Source: an uncultured bacterium (GTDB lineage: Bacteria; Bacteroidota; Bacteroidia; Bacteroidales; Bacteroidaceae). From it: DNA of 64,000 bases. Below, in pieces: positions 9,038 through 17,587 of this stretch. The notes below the pieces were generated by a model. It was not told the origin of the DNA and did not search any database. It saw only the letters and a list, made by a program, of their open reading frames with translations. The stretch spans positions 186,001 to 250,000 of the forward strand of contig CAJMPR010000002.1 of the NCBI GenBank assembly GCA_905215345.1, read 5' to 3'. A program made the translations under genes and the position numbers. Numbering within the stretch: the first letter of the stretch is position 1; each line of letters starts with the position of its first letter.

Positions 9038-10768
9038 CTATTTATATTCATACAGCTTTACGTGTAATATCTTGAAATCTCCTACTGAGATACGTACATG
9101 ACGACCTTGGTGAGCTTGGTCTCCGTTCAGCCGACGGATATAACCGAGGCTACCGTCAGGGTTTACTTTCACTTCGTCCACGAAGCCGATACCACAGCGT
9201 GCTCCCTGCCATTTATTGTTTACCGTCTTATTATTCTTACCACTCTCATCGCTCTTATCGCCTTTCTGCATGAATCCGTCTTCTCCCAATGGCTTCTTCG
9301 ATTCGGCAACTGCCTTTTCCGTAGTCTTGGCAAATTCTATCACGATACCACTACCTGCTACGAGGTACTCGTCCTTTGCAAGTTTCAGGAGCACTCCTCC
9401 GCCTTCGGGCCATACGCTGCCGTTTGTAGCCCGTGGGTCCCAAGGTAAAGTAAAGTAATGGCGGCAGGTAATCGTCAAGTCCTCGTCTGCAATGACGCGT
9501 TCTTTATTTTCCTGGTCGAAAAGGATTCCTTTCATGACACCTTTACCTTGATATTTAGTAAGTAAAGGCATCAACTCTTGTAACTTGGTATAACTTTGTA
9601 CCAGAGGGTTATTTGGTGAATCGGAGCCATCTTCTATAGAAAAGGGGCTGATTCCAATGGCATCGTGCTCTCCGAATATATAGAAAGCTCTGACTCCGTT
9701 ATCATCCGTCAGACGGATTTCAGGGATAAAAAGAGGATTGTTGTGCCGTTTGTATTGCGCTACCCAGTTGGTGAAATCATTGTCGTACAAGTCAGGTGCC
9801 AGAATTTCTATACCGGGTGCTCCGCAATGCCATACATCAATTAAATGTGCTAACGGACCGGCTGAAGGATATTCACCCGGTTTGCGCCCCCGACTGTTCA
9901 TGGCGGCATTGACAAATAAGGGAACGTCGTAGATAGAACGGGCTGTCTGTGATAGTTGTTGTACATATTTGGCATAGTGCCATGCCATGAATATCTCGTC
10001 GGTATAAATATCTGCTCCGAATACTTCTTGCCAGTTACCTTGCTTTTTATACCCTTGACTTTCCCATTTCTTCAACATTTGGGGATGGAGGGTCTTCTTA
10101 TTCTTTTGAAGATAATTCATGAGTTCAACCGGTACAGCAGCATTAAAAGCCTTGTTAGCCTCGTGCGAATAATCACGTGCATCCTCTAACATGCCGATTT
10201 CATTTTCTATTTGTATCATAATGACCGTACCCTCTTCTTTGTCAGTCATTGCGATGTGTTGTACCCATTGGGAGAAGGCGTGGTTGTCGGCTTTGAGTAC
10301 GGCTTCGGAAAATGCACTGGCTATCTCAAGCGGTTTTCCGCTTTGGGTATATGCACGCGGGTATTTTTTGTAGTTCTCTTTAAACCATAGGGGAACATAG
10401 CAACTCATGGAATTCTTCCAGGCTCCGAACCATAGAAAGACTATTTTTAAATGGTGCTTACGTGCTTGTTGCAAGACTCTATCTGTCAGTGTAAAGTCAA
10501 AGTTGCCTTCGGAAGGTTCTGTCAAATCCCAATATGCCGGAACTAATACGGTATTCAATCCCATTCGTTGCAGTTTAGGGAAGATACGTTCGATATCTTG
10601 CACACAAGCCGCGGACGAATTACCCAGTTCACCACCTAATATAAGAAAAGGTTTACCATCTACTACCAGTTGAGTAGCGGTACCTTGCTTACATAGCTTG
10701 CTCTTTTGTGCGAAGCCATATGCGGTGTTCAGGCTACATAGAATTAATAATAAGACTAATTTCTTCAT
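9038..10768 (-). CDS. GH35-like glycosidase with C-terminal DUF5597-type region
   Basis: About 576 residues. It has a signal peptide (MKKLVLLLILCSLNTAYGFAQ), then a GH35/GH42-like TIM barrel: VDGKPFLILGGELGNSS, NTVLVPAYWDLTEP, MIQIENEIG (acid/base E190) and FIPEIRLT (nucleophile E350), counted from the ATG at 10768. The C-terminal beta-rich region resembles DUF5597. Annotation engines would call it beta-galactosidase. As the first gene of a xylan operon it may act on galactose or arabinopyranose decorations, which is unproven. The frame opens further up to a GTG at 10855, but a candidate promoter at 10810 lies inside that extension, so the ATG is the better start. It is followed by the esterase gene after 45 bp. 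Confidence 0.85.
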   Translation of the reverse strand: MKKLVLLLILCSLNTAYGFAQKSKLCKQGTATQLVVDGKPFLILGGELGNSSAACVQDIERIFPKLQRMGLNTVLVPAYWDLTEPSEGNFDFTLTDRVLQQARKHHLKIVFLWFGAWKNSMSCYVPLWFKENYKKYPRAYTQSGKPLEIASAFSEAVLKADNHAFSQWVQHIAMTDKEEGTVIMIQIENEIGMLEDARDYSHEANKAFNAAVPVELMNYLQKNKKTLHPQMLKKWESQGYKKQGNWQEVFGADIYTDEIFMAWHYAKYVQQLSQTARSIYDVPLFVNAAMNSRGRKPGEYPSAGPLAHLIDVWHCGAPGIEILAPDLYDNDFTNWVAQYKRHNNPLFIPEIRLTDDNGVRAFYIFGEHDAIGISPFSIEDGSDSPNNPLVQSYTKLQELMPLLTKYQGKGVMKGILFDQENKERVIADEDLTITCRHYFTLPWDPRATNGSVWPEGGGVLLKLAKDEYLVAGSGIVIEFAKTTEKAVAESKKPLGEDGFMQKGDKSDESGKNNKTVNNKWQGARCGIGFVDEVKVNPDGSLGYIRRLNGDQAHQGRHVRISVGDFKILHVKLYEYK

Positions 10769-10809
10769 ATGTTTTCCAAATGGGATTAAACTCATGTTTT
10801 GAAAGTTTA

Positions 10810-10896
10810 CAAAAGTAGCTAACTGCTTTTTAATTTGTTTTGGAGTATGTATCACAAACCTTATTGTATGTTACATCTTCTTTCTTAAATGGTGCA
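10810..10896 (-). promoter_or_regulatory. GH35-operon promoter with 21-bp-phased TGTWACA boxes
   Basis: On the minus strand a -7 element TACTTTTG (10810-10817) is preceded by heptamers at 10848-10854 (TGATACA), 10869-10875 (TGTAACA) and 10890-10896 (TGCACCA, weak), each 21 bp apart. Exactly 30 nt separate the nearest box from the -7 element, the same as at the susC, second-esterase and sigma-factor promoters. Two AraC-type DNA-binding domains on direct repeats 21 bp apart is the known AraC arrangement, so the likely binder is a hybrid sensor. No separate -33 box is visible, as expected for an activated promoter. Confidence 0.65.
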
Positions 10897-11082
10897 TAAC
10901 TTATTCTAAAGCGTTATGTACTTTGTTTTTTGAATATTCTATCTGCCGAAATCTATTGTTAGGCGAGTCAATAAGGAGCCGGATGTAAACTTGTAAGTAA
11001 GGAGGGTTACAGATAAAATAATGCTTTAGCGTATGCTTTTTTTAATGCATTTACTATCAATGATATACAAGCGCTACTGCTT

Positions 11083-11186
11083 TCCATTATGGTGGAACTT
11101 TTTTCCCATGCGTTGGGACTTTATTCCCACCTTATTGGGAAAAAAGTCCCATCATATTGGGAATAAGTTCTCAGCATGATGGTGAT
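11083..11186. repeat. 22-bp-period array of GGGA/TCCC palindromes
   Basis: Five short dyads end at 22-bp steps: 11083-11096, 11104-11118, 11125-11140, 11147-11162 and a degenerate one from about 11169. The cores have the form TCCCA-N5/6-TGGGA, separated by A/T-rich 6-nt linkers (AAAAAG, CTTTAT). The array lies in the 543-bp divergent gap between the GH35 and second esterase genes, just upstream of the regulatory boxes of the latter. Apart from this array and the two promoter regions I see nothing else in that gap. Confidence 0.72.
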
Positions 11187-11196
11187 AACAGGGGAT

Positions 11197-11262
11197 TGTT
11201 ACATAGAAAAAAGAAAATGTAACGCGCTTAATAAGCTATATCAAAAGGGTTTTGTAAATTTG
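11197..11262 (+). promoter_or_regulatory. Second-esterase operon promoter with 21-bp-phased TGTWACA boxes
   Basis: The boxes TGTTACA (11197-11203) and TGTAACG (11218-11224) are 21 bp apart. A 30-nt spacer leads to the -7 element TAAATTTG (11255-11262), and the start codon follows about 50 nt later. Spacing is identical to the GH35, susC and sigma-factor promoters, so the esterase-hydrolase-GH120 operon probably belongs to the same regulon. Confidence 0.65.
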
Positions 11263-11311
11263 GAGTAGAGAATAGACATCTCTACAAACTATTTATTCTA
11301 ATATAGTATAT

Positions 11312-13183
11312 ATGAAAAACTTATTTTTTATAATTTGCTTTTTTCTTTTGTCTTGTGCAACTGCACAGCCGCTATCGGCTAAAGTGCGCCTTCCTCGCTT
11401 GGTAAGCGACCGGATGGTGTTGCAGCGTGATACCGAACTGAAAATATGGGGTTGGGCTTCTCCCGGAGAAAAAATCACTGTACGTTTCCGGGGAAAACAC
11501 TATGACACGGAGGCTGATGCGGACGGTAACTGGCTGGCTCTTTTGCCACCTCAGCAACCTGGTGGTCCCTTTGTCATGGAAGTGAACGAACTTGTGATTC
11601 GTGATGTTCTGGTGGGTGACGTATGGCTTTGTTCCGGCCAATCCAATCAGGAGACACCCATCGCGCGTCTTACTGATAGGTTTCCGGAAATCAATGTATC
11701 AAACAATCACATGATACGGCACTATAAAGTACCTACCCAGAACTCGGCAGGAGAGTTGAAAGATGAGATTGCAGGCGATGCTATTTGGCATTCTGCCACA
11801 GCTTCTGATGTGATGAACTGGACTTCACTCGCTTATTTCTTTGCTCAGGAAGCGTATGATAGGTATAAGGTGCCCGTAGGAATGCTGGTTTCCAGTCTGG
11901 GAGGTTCAGCCATAGAAAGCTGGGTGAGCCAGGAACATCTTCAGATGTTCCCGGAACTGTTGTTTGATAAGGTGGCTTTGGACAGCATGAAACTGGCAAA
12001 GCAAGATAAGGGAGCGGGTAAATGGTATCTGAAAGATTGGAACGATATGGATTGGGAAACAATGGAGATTCCGGGATATTGGTATGAAAATGATATCCGG
12101 GTAAAAGGTACTATGTGGTACAGGAAAACTTTTAGTGTTCCCGTTTCTATGGTAGGCAGGCATGCCCGGCTGTATATGGGAACGTTAGTCGACAGTGATT
12201 CCGTTTTTGTGAATGGCACCTTTGTAGGCGCTACTTCTTATACATATCCTCCGCGCAAATATGATATACCAGCAGGTGTTTTAACACAGGATGGGAATGT
12301 GATAACTGTAAAGCTTACGGCTAATTCACCCAACGGTGGTTTTGTAAAGGATAAGAAATATAAAATAGTGGGGGATGATGCGGAGGTAGACCTTACCGGT
12401 GCATGGAAATATAAAATGGGAATCAATCAGACCGAAGTCGAGAAATATACCGGAAGATTAAAGAATTTGAGGAGAGCAGGCTCCGGTCTTTATAACGGAA
12501 TGATTTATCCTATCTGTAACTATCAGGTCAAAGGTGTTATCTGGTATCAGGGTGAAAGCAATTCGGGACATCCACAAACATACGCTTCTATGCTGAAAGC
12601 GTTGATAACGAACTGGCGAGAACTATGGAAGCAGCCTAAACTGCCATTTCTACTGGTACAGTTGCCCAATTTTATGGAGAAAAGTGACCGGCCTGTCGAT
12701 AGTGGTTGGGCAAGAATCCGTGAAGCGCAGTTTAAAACTGCATTGAGCGTTCCTTTTACCGCTTTGGCGGTGACCTATGATGTAGGTGAATGGAACGATA
12801 TTCATCCGTTAAATAAAAAGGCCGTTGCGCAACGACTATTTTTAGGTGCCCGCAAACTGGTATATGGCGAAAAGACGGTCAGTTCAGGACCCTTGTATAA
12901 AGAGATGAAAGTGGAAGGGAATAAAATCATTCTTACCTTTACTGAAACAGGGCGAGGGTTGGCTTGTAAAGAGAAGGAACTGAAGCATTTTGCCATAGCC
13001 GGTGAAGACCGTGAATTTGTTTGGGCGGAGGCTGTGATAAGCGGTGATAAGGTGGTTGTGAGCAGTAAAGAGGTGAAGCATCCGGTAGCAGTACGTTATG
13101 CTTGGAGCAATAATCCGGAGGATGCCAATTTGTGTAATAAAGAAGGACTATTGGCATCACCTTTCCGGACCGATGATTGGTAA
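11312..13183 (+). CDS. Sialate-O-acetylesterase-type SGNH carbohydrate esterase, full length
   Basis: A 623-residue paralogue of the esterase at 7355, with signal peptide (residues 1-24, ending near QPLSAKVRLP). The serine motif is WLCSGQSNQETP, the internal beta-galactosidase-like jelly roll spans about 250-390 (VDSDSVFVNGTFVGATSY), then WYQGESNSG and the Asp/His motif NDIHPLNKK, followed by a C-terminal beta domain missing from the other copy. It is probably an acetyl-xylan esterase acting in the periplasm or outside. It is the first gene of a three-gene plus-strand operon, divergent from the GH35 operon. Whether the two esterases prefer different acetyl positions cannot be read from the sequence. 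Confidence 0.9.
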   Translation: MKNLFFIICFFLLSCATAQPLSAKVRLPRLVSDRMVLQRDTELKIWGWASPGEKITVRFRGKHYDTEADADGNWLALLPPQQPGGPFVMEVNELVIRDVLVGDVWLCSGQSNQETPIARLTDRFPEINVSNNHMIRHYKVPTQNSAGELKDEIAGDAIWHSATASDVMNWTSLAYFFAQEAYDRYKVPVGMLVSSLGGSAIESWVSQEHLQMFPELLFDKVALDSMKLAKQDKGAGKWYLKDWNDMDWETMEIPGYWYENDIRVKGTMWYRKTFSVPVSMVGRHARLYMGTLVDSDSVFVNGTFVGATSYTYPPRKYDIPAGVLTQDGNVITVKLTANSPNGGFVKDKKYKIVGDDAEVDLTGAWKYKMGINQTEVEKYTGRLKNLRRAGSGLYNGMIYPICNYQVKGVIWYQGESNSGHPQTYASMLKALITNWRELWKQPKLPFLLVQLPNFMEKSDRPVDSGWARIREAQFKTALSVPFTALAVTYDVGEWNDIHPLNKKAVAQRLFLGARKLVYGEKTVSSGPLYKEMKVEGNKIILTFTETGRGLACKEKELKHFAIAGEDREFVWAEAVISGDKVVVSSKEVKHPVAVRYAWSNNPEDANLCNKEGLLASPFRTDDW

Positions 13184-13256
13184 TGGTCTGCTCTTTATGA
13201 ATTAATCTCCTTATAAACGAGTTGATTAAAAGTATTAACTTCTGAAATGAACACCT

Positions 13257-15425
13257 ATGAAGAATATTTTACGAATAGCCTTTCTATTGTTTACTTTATT
13301 ATTGGTGTCTTGTAAGGAAAGCGCTTCTATTTATTTTGATGCTAATTCCCGAGAAGAATCTTATGCGGCCCGGATGTTAACTAAATCCTTGCGGGAACAG
13401 GGGTATAAAGTAAGCGAGAGTGGTGGAGATTACTCGATCAATTTTTCTATTGACGAAAATGGTTATGATGCCGAGGCGTTTGCTATTGTTCCGGAAGAGA
13501 ATACAATCAATATTACAGGGGGAGATTATCGGGGGTTGATTTACGGTGCTTTGTCGTTGGCAGAAGATTTACGAAATAAGGTTTCACTAAATAATGCAAT
13601 AGCTCGGAATGAAAAGCCGAAGCTAATGCTGCGAGCGGTAAAATACGATCTCCCATGGGATACATATCGGCATAGCGAAGCACTAAATCTGCATGATGAA
13701 ACCTGTCGTGATCCGAAATATTGGGAAGCGTTTCTCGATATGATGGCCGAGAATCGACTGAACTGTTTGTCGCTTTGGAACCTGCATCCATATCCGTTTA
13801 TGATTATACCGAAGAACTATCCGGAGGCCAGCCCATTTACAGAAAAAGAATTTAAAGAGTGGCAAAGTCTCTTCCATACTATTATCGGTATGGCTGCTGA
13901 ACGGGGTATTGAAACTTACCTGATCCCATTTAATATCTTTGTGACACCTGAATTCTCCATTGCGCATAACGTGGCGATGGATAATCTTGACCATCATTTT
14001 TTCGTGCGTGGGGAAACTGCGCAGATCGTTAAAGATTATACGCGCGAATGTGTCACTCAGGTATTGGAAGAGTACCCTGATCTGACAGGGTTTGGTTTGA
14101 CCTTAGGTGAGGGAATGGCAGGAATGACGCCACAGGAACGTGAAACTTGGATGACCGAGACAATTATCGAAGGAATGCGGCAAGCCAACCGTCCTTCCAA
14201 ATTGATACATCGCGTACCGTTTTCCAGTACAATCGAGTCACTCGGGCAAACCAATATCGAAACAGAACGCATAACTCGTGCATCCATAGAACGGGAGGCG
14301 GATATGGGGTTTAGCAACGGACTGATTTTTGCAGACTTCAAATTCAATTGGTCGCATGCTCTTTCTACCCCGAAGCTAATCAAAGTACATGGTGGTCCGT
14401 TATATGACACCTATTTTAATCCTATTTCAGATAAATATAAAGTAACTTGGACTGCACGTAATGAAGATATCTTCTGTCTGCGCTGGGGAGTACCTGATTT
14501 TGTTAGGACACATGTAAAAATGAATTCTCCGGCCTATGTCGGAGGTTATTTTATCGGTTCGGAAACCTACATCCCGGCAAAAGATTATTTTACAGCAGAT
14601 ATGAGTACTGCTAATTGGAAGTGGGCTTTCGAGCGTCAATGGTTGTTCTATAAAATCTGGGGACGTCTGTTATACGACAGTGATACGCCGGACGAGGTGT
14701 TCCATGCCGAATTTGTACGTCGCTACGGCAAAGATGGTGAAAATCTGCTGAAAGCCTTTTCACTTGCCGGTACCACGCCTTTAATGTTCGCTTCAAATAC
14801 TGACTGCGGATGGGACTTTACGCTATACAGCGAGGGAATGATGGCTCTTGTTCCGAAAGATCAAAATCGACCGGAAACTCCGTTGGTTGAATATGTTTCC
14901 ATAGATCGGTTAATTCATCAAAATCCGCTTGATACTTCCTTTATTAAAGTAGCCGATTACGTGGAGCAGATATTGGCCGGTAGGACATTTACTAAAGAAT
15001 GGACAACCCCTCCACAGATTGCTGATTTTCTGGAAAAAAATGCGAACCAAGCCCTACAACTTATAAACGGAATCGATCCGGCAAAGAATAGGAATACAGC
15101 ATTGATATATGAGGTGGCGGATATCAAAACCTGGGCGAACCTGGGGCTACACTATGCCGAGAAGATTCGTGGTGCTGTTGCTTTACAAACTTACCGGATA
15201 AATGGGGACAAAGTATATCAAGAACAAGCGATTAGTCACTTAACCAAAGGGTTGGAATATTGGGATAAAGTAATCGAAATTACTCGTCCACTGTATAATG
15301 ATATGCCACTGGTTCATTTTAGTGAGCAGGGGGGCAAACATTGGAAGAAAAACGATCACTTACGTTTTCATTGGGCACTGATTCGTTCCAATGTGGCTAA
15401 GGACTTGGAAATTGCCAAGCAATAG
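13257..15425 (+). CDS. GH67-like lipoprotein glycoside hydrolase of unknown specificity
   Basis: 722 residues with a type II signal (LLLVSCKES lipobox). Residues about 24-115 look like the alpha/beta N-domain shared by GH67, GH20, GH84 and GH115 (NINITGGDYRGLIYGALSLAEDL). A TIM barrel follows (MAENRLNCLSLWNLHPYPF, GIETYLIPFNIFVTPEF). The stretch DLTGFGLTLGEGMAG (E285) lines up with the GH67 acid motif DFGGFLVKANSEGQPG, but the GH67 base motifs DFQPRE and QITQEYLG are absent. So it is a GH67-related enzyme whose chemistry I cannot assign; removal of a uronic acid or other side group from xylan is plausible. It sits between the esterase and GH120 genes with gaps of 73 and 61 bp. Confidence 0.75.
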   Translation: MKNILRIAFLLFTLLLVSCKESASIYFDANSREESYAARMLTKSLREQGYKVSESGGDYSINFSIDENGYDAEAFAIVPEENTINITGGDYRGLIYGALSLAEDLRNKVSLNNAIARNEKPKLMLRAVKYDLPWDTYRHSEALNLHDETCRDPKYWEAFLDMMAENRLNCLSLWNLHPYPFMIIPKNYPEASPFTEKEFKEWQSLFHTIIGMAAERGIETYLIPFNIFVTPEFSIAHNVAMDNLDHHFFVRGETAQIVKDYTRECVTQVLEEYPDLTGFGLTLGEGMAGMTPQERETWMTETIIEGMRQANRPSKLIHRVPFSSTIESLGQTNIETERITRASIEREADMGFSNGLIFADFKFNWSHALSTPKLIKVHGGPLYDTYFNPISDKYKVTWTARNEDIFCLRWGVPDFVRTHVKMNSPAYVGGYFIGSETYIPAKDYFTADMSTANWKWAFERQWLFYKIWGRLLYDSDTPDEVFHAEFVRRYGKDGENLLKAFSLAGTTPLMFASNTDCGWDFTLYSEGMMALVPKDQNRPETPLVEYVSIDRLIHQNPLDTSFIKVADYVEQILAGRTFTKEWTTPPQIADFLEKNANQALQLINGIDPAKNRNTALIYEVADIKTWANLGLHYAEKIRGAVALQTYRINGDKVYQEQAISHLTKGLEYWDKVIEITRPLYNDMPLVHFSEQGGKHWKKNDHLRFHWALIRSNVAKDLEIAKQ

Positions 15426-15486
15426 TCTATAATCCTGATAGTATATTATATTTTTTATCATATTAAACCAAAGAATATCATTTATA

Positions 15487-17466
15487 ATGAAAGACAAAGT
15501 TCTGCTATCCATTTGTGCTGGGATGTTTCTGTGTAATGGACTTGTTGCTAAAGAATATCATGTGGCTAAAAACGGCTCTGATACTAATCCCGGTACTATT
15601 GAAGCTCCGTTTTTCACAATTTCGAAATCTGCAATGGTTCTTAAGGCCGGTGACACTGTAACAGTACACTCTGGCACCTATCGTGAGTGGGTTAGTCCTC
15701 GTAATTCCGGTTTAAATCGCACTTCACGTATTGTTTATCGTGCTACACCGGGCGAAGAGGTTTGGATTAAAGGGTCCGAAGAAATCAAGAACTGGGTACG
15801 TCTACGAAATTCAACTATTTGGAAAGTCGTGGTCCCTAATAGTATATTTGGTGATTTCAATCCGTTTGCCGAAGAACTTTGGGGTGATTGGCTTGACAAA
15901 TCCCCCGTAACCTATCATCTGGGTGAGGTGTTTCTGAATGGTAAATCATTCTATGAAGTGGATAGTCTCTCTAAATTGAAGAATCCTCAAGAATTTCCCA
16001 ATTCACAAGATAAAGCTCAATCGCTTTATCAATGGTATGCCGAGGTTGGTGATATGGAAACCACCATTTGGGCTAACTTCCACAACTACAACCCTAACAA
16101 GGAACTTGTGGAAATCAATGTTCGGCCGGCTTGTTTCTTTCCTAAAGAACAAGGCGTAAGCTACATTACGGTACAGGGGTTTAAAATGTCACAGGCTGCT
16201 GTTCAATGGGCTCCTCCTACAGGTGTTCAAAAGGGTTTATTAGGTCCTAACTGGAGTAAGGGGTGGATTATTGAAGGAAATGAAATATCGAATGCCAAGT
16301 GTTCCGGCATTAGTTTGGGTAAAGAGTTTGCCTCGGGTAATAATCTTTGGACGTTGGAGCAGAGTGTTGTCGGTTTCAACCGGGAAATTGAATCAGTTAT
16401 TAAGGCTTGGCGCATGGGTTGGAGTAAGGAGAATATTGGTTCTCATTTAGTACGCAACAACGTTATTTTTGATTGTGAGCAAACGGGGATTTGTGGTCAT
16501 ATGGGGGCTATATTCAGTACAATTGAAGGCAACCATATCTATGATATTCATACCAAACGTCAGTTTACTGGCGCAGAGATTGGTTGTATTAAATTGCACG
16601 CCCCTATCGACGTGGTTGTTAAAGATAATTGGCTCGATAACGGCTATCGAGGTATATGGCTCGACTGGCAGTGTATCGGAACCCGCATAACTGGTAATTT
16701 GTTTACTGACAATGACTTTTATGACCTTATGATTGAAGTTACCCATGGTCCCTGTTTGATTGATAATAATATATTATTATCGGCCAATTCTGTGAATAAT
16801 TTAGCGCAAGGTACGGCATGGGTACACAATCTCATTGGCGGAGTAGTGACGGTACGCCCTATCCTGATGCGTTACACGCCCTACCATGAACCACACTCAA
16901 CTGATATCATTGGGGTGACGAGCATCTTGTGTGGAGACGAGCGGCTCTATAATAATATTGTCACGGTAGTTCCCGGTTTCGATTCCAGCAATAAATTCGA
17001 CGGGTTCTCTCCCTATGATTCTCATCCTGAGTATAGGGAAGGATTATACCAAGAGATGAATCGCACTTCACGAGGTTCGGTTCAGTCAAAAGACTTTACG
17101 CTGGCTATGTACACTGGTTCTAATCTTTATTATGACGGAGTGAAACCATATGCTCACGAACCTTACAACATCGTGAGCAACCATACACTGGCTCCTACAA
17201 TCGAACGACATGGTAACGAGGTAATCCTTAAGTTGAATTTCGACAGTAATATATCGCAATTACGGACCAAAGTCATTGATACTGAAAAACTGGGAGCAAC
17301 CTTCTTCTCAAATGGTTATTTTGAGAACCCGGATGGGTCGTTAATAACGTTTGATACAGATTACTTCGGTACTGCTCGGGGAAATATGCCTAAAGCAGGT
17401 CCGTTTGAAAATGTCAAGCCTGGTGTACAGGAATTTGTTATTTGGAGAGGTCATCACAAACAGTAA
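15487..17466 (+). CDS. GH120 beta-xylosidase (right-handed beta-helix)
   Basis: 659 residues with a signal peptide (to about residue 21), then a parallel beta-helix. It carries motifs I associate with Thermoanaerobacterium XylC, the GH120 founder: EYHVAKNGSD, GDTVTVHSGTYREWV, GDFNPFAEELWGDW, PNWSKGWIIEGNEI and IKLHAPIDVVVKDNW. By comparison with that enzyme, D393 (WLDW) is the likely nucleophile and E417 (IEVTHGP) the acid/base. The role is release of xylose from xylo-oligosaccharides. It is last in its operon and is followed by a strong hairpin terminator. Generic pipelines may label it only as DUF1565 or beta-helix protein. Confidence 0.88.
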   Translation: MKDKVLLSICAGMFLCNGLVAKEYHVAKNGSDTNPGTIEAPFFTISKSAMVLKAGDTVTVHSGTYREWVSPRNSGLNRTSRIVYRATPGEEVWIKGSEEIKNWVRLRNSTIWKVVVPNSIFGDFNPFAEELWGDWLDKSPVTYHLGEVFLNGKSFYEVDSLSKLKNPQEFPNSQDKAQSLYQWYAEVGDMETTIWANFHNYNPNKELVEINVRPACFFPKEQGVSYITVQGFKMSQAAVQWAPPTGVQKGLLGPNWSKGWIIEGNEISNAKCSGISLGKEFASGNNLWTLEQSVVGFNREIESVIKAWRMGWSKENIGSHLVRNNVIFDCEQTGICGHMGAIFSTIEGNHIYDIHTKRQFTGAEIGCIKLHAPIDVVVKDNWLDNGYRGIWLDWQCIGTRITGNLFTDNDFYDLMIEVTHGPCLIDNNILLSANSVNNLAQGTAWVHNLIGGVVTVRPILMRYTPYHEPHSTDIIGVTSILCGDERLYNNIVTVVPGFDSSNKFDGFSPYDSHPEYREGLYQEMNRTSRGSVQSKDFTLAMYTGSNLYYDGVKPYAHEPYNIVSNHTLAPTIERHGNEVILKLNFDSNISQLRTKVIDTEKLGATFFSNGYFENPDGSLITFDTDYFGTARGNMPKAGPFENVKPGVQEFVIWRGHHKQ

Positions 17467-17483
17467 AACTTCTAATAGTATGC

Positions 17484-17518
17484 AAAAAGGGGAATCATAT
17501 TTTTGATTCCCCTTTTCG
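17484..17518. terminator. Hairpin terminator after GH120, possibly bidirectional
   Basis: A perfect 13-bp stem (AAAAGGGGAATCA pairing with TGATTCCCCTTTT) has a 6-nt loop, with A-run on one side and T-run on the other. It lies between convergent GH120 and GH67 genes and can serve both. Confidence 0.85.
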
Positions 17519-17587
17519 TAGTGTTAAAAGTCAGAGTTTTTGTAAGTTCATACTTCCTTTTTCTAAAGATTTGTTCATTGTGTTCTG

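Noticed and set aside
10769..10855. GTG at 10855 as the start of the GH35-like gene
   Set aside because: The extension contains the candidate promoter and puts 29 polar residues before the signal peptide.
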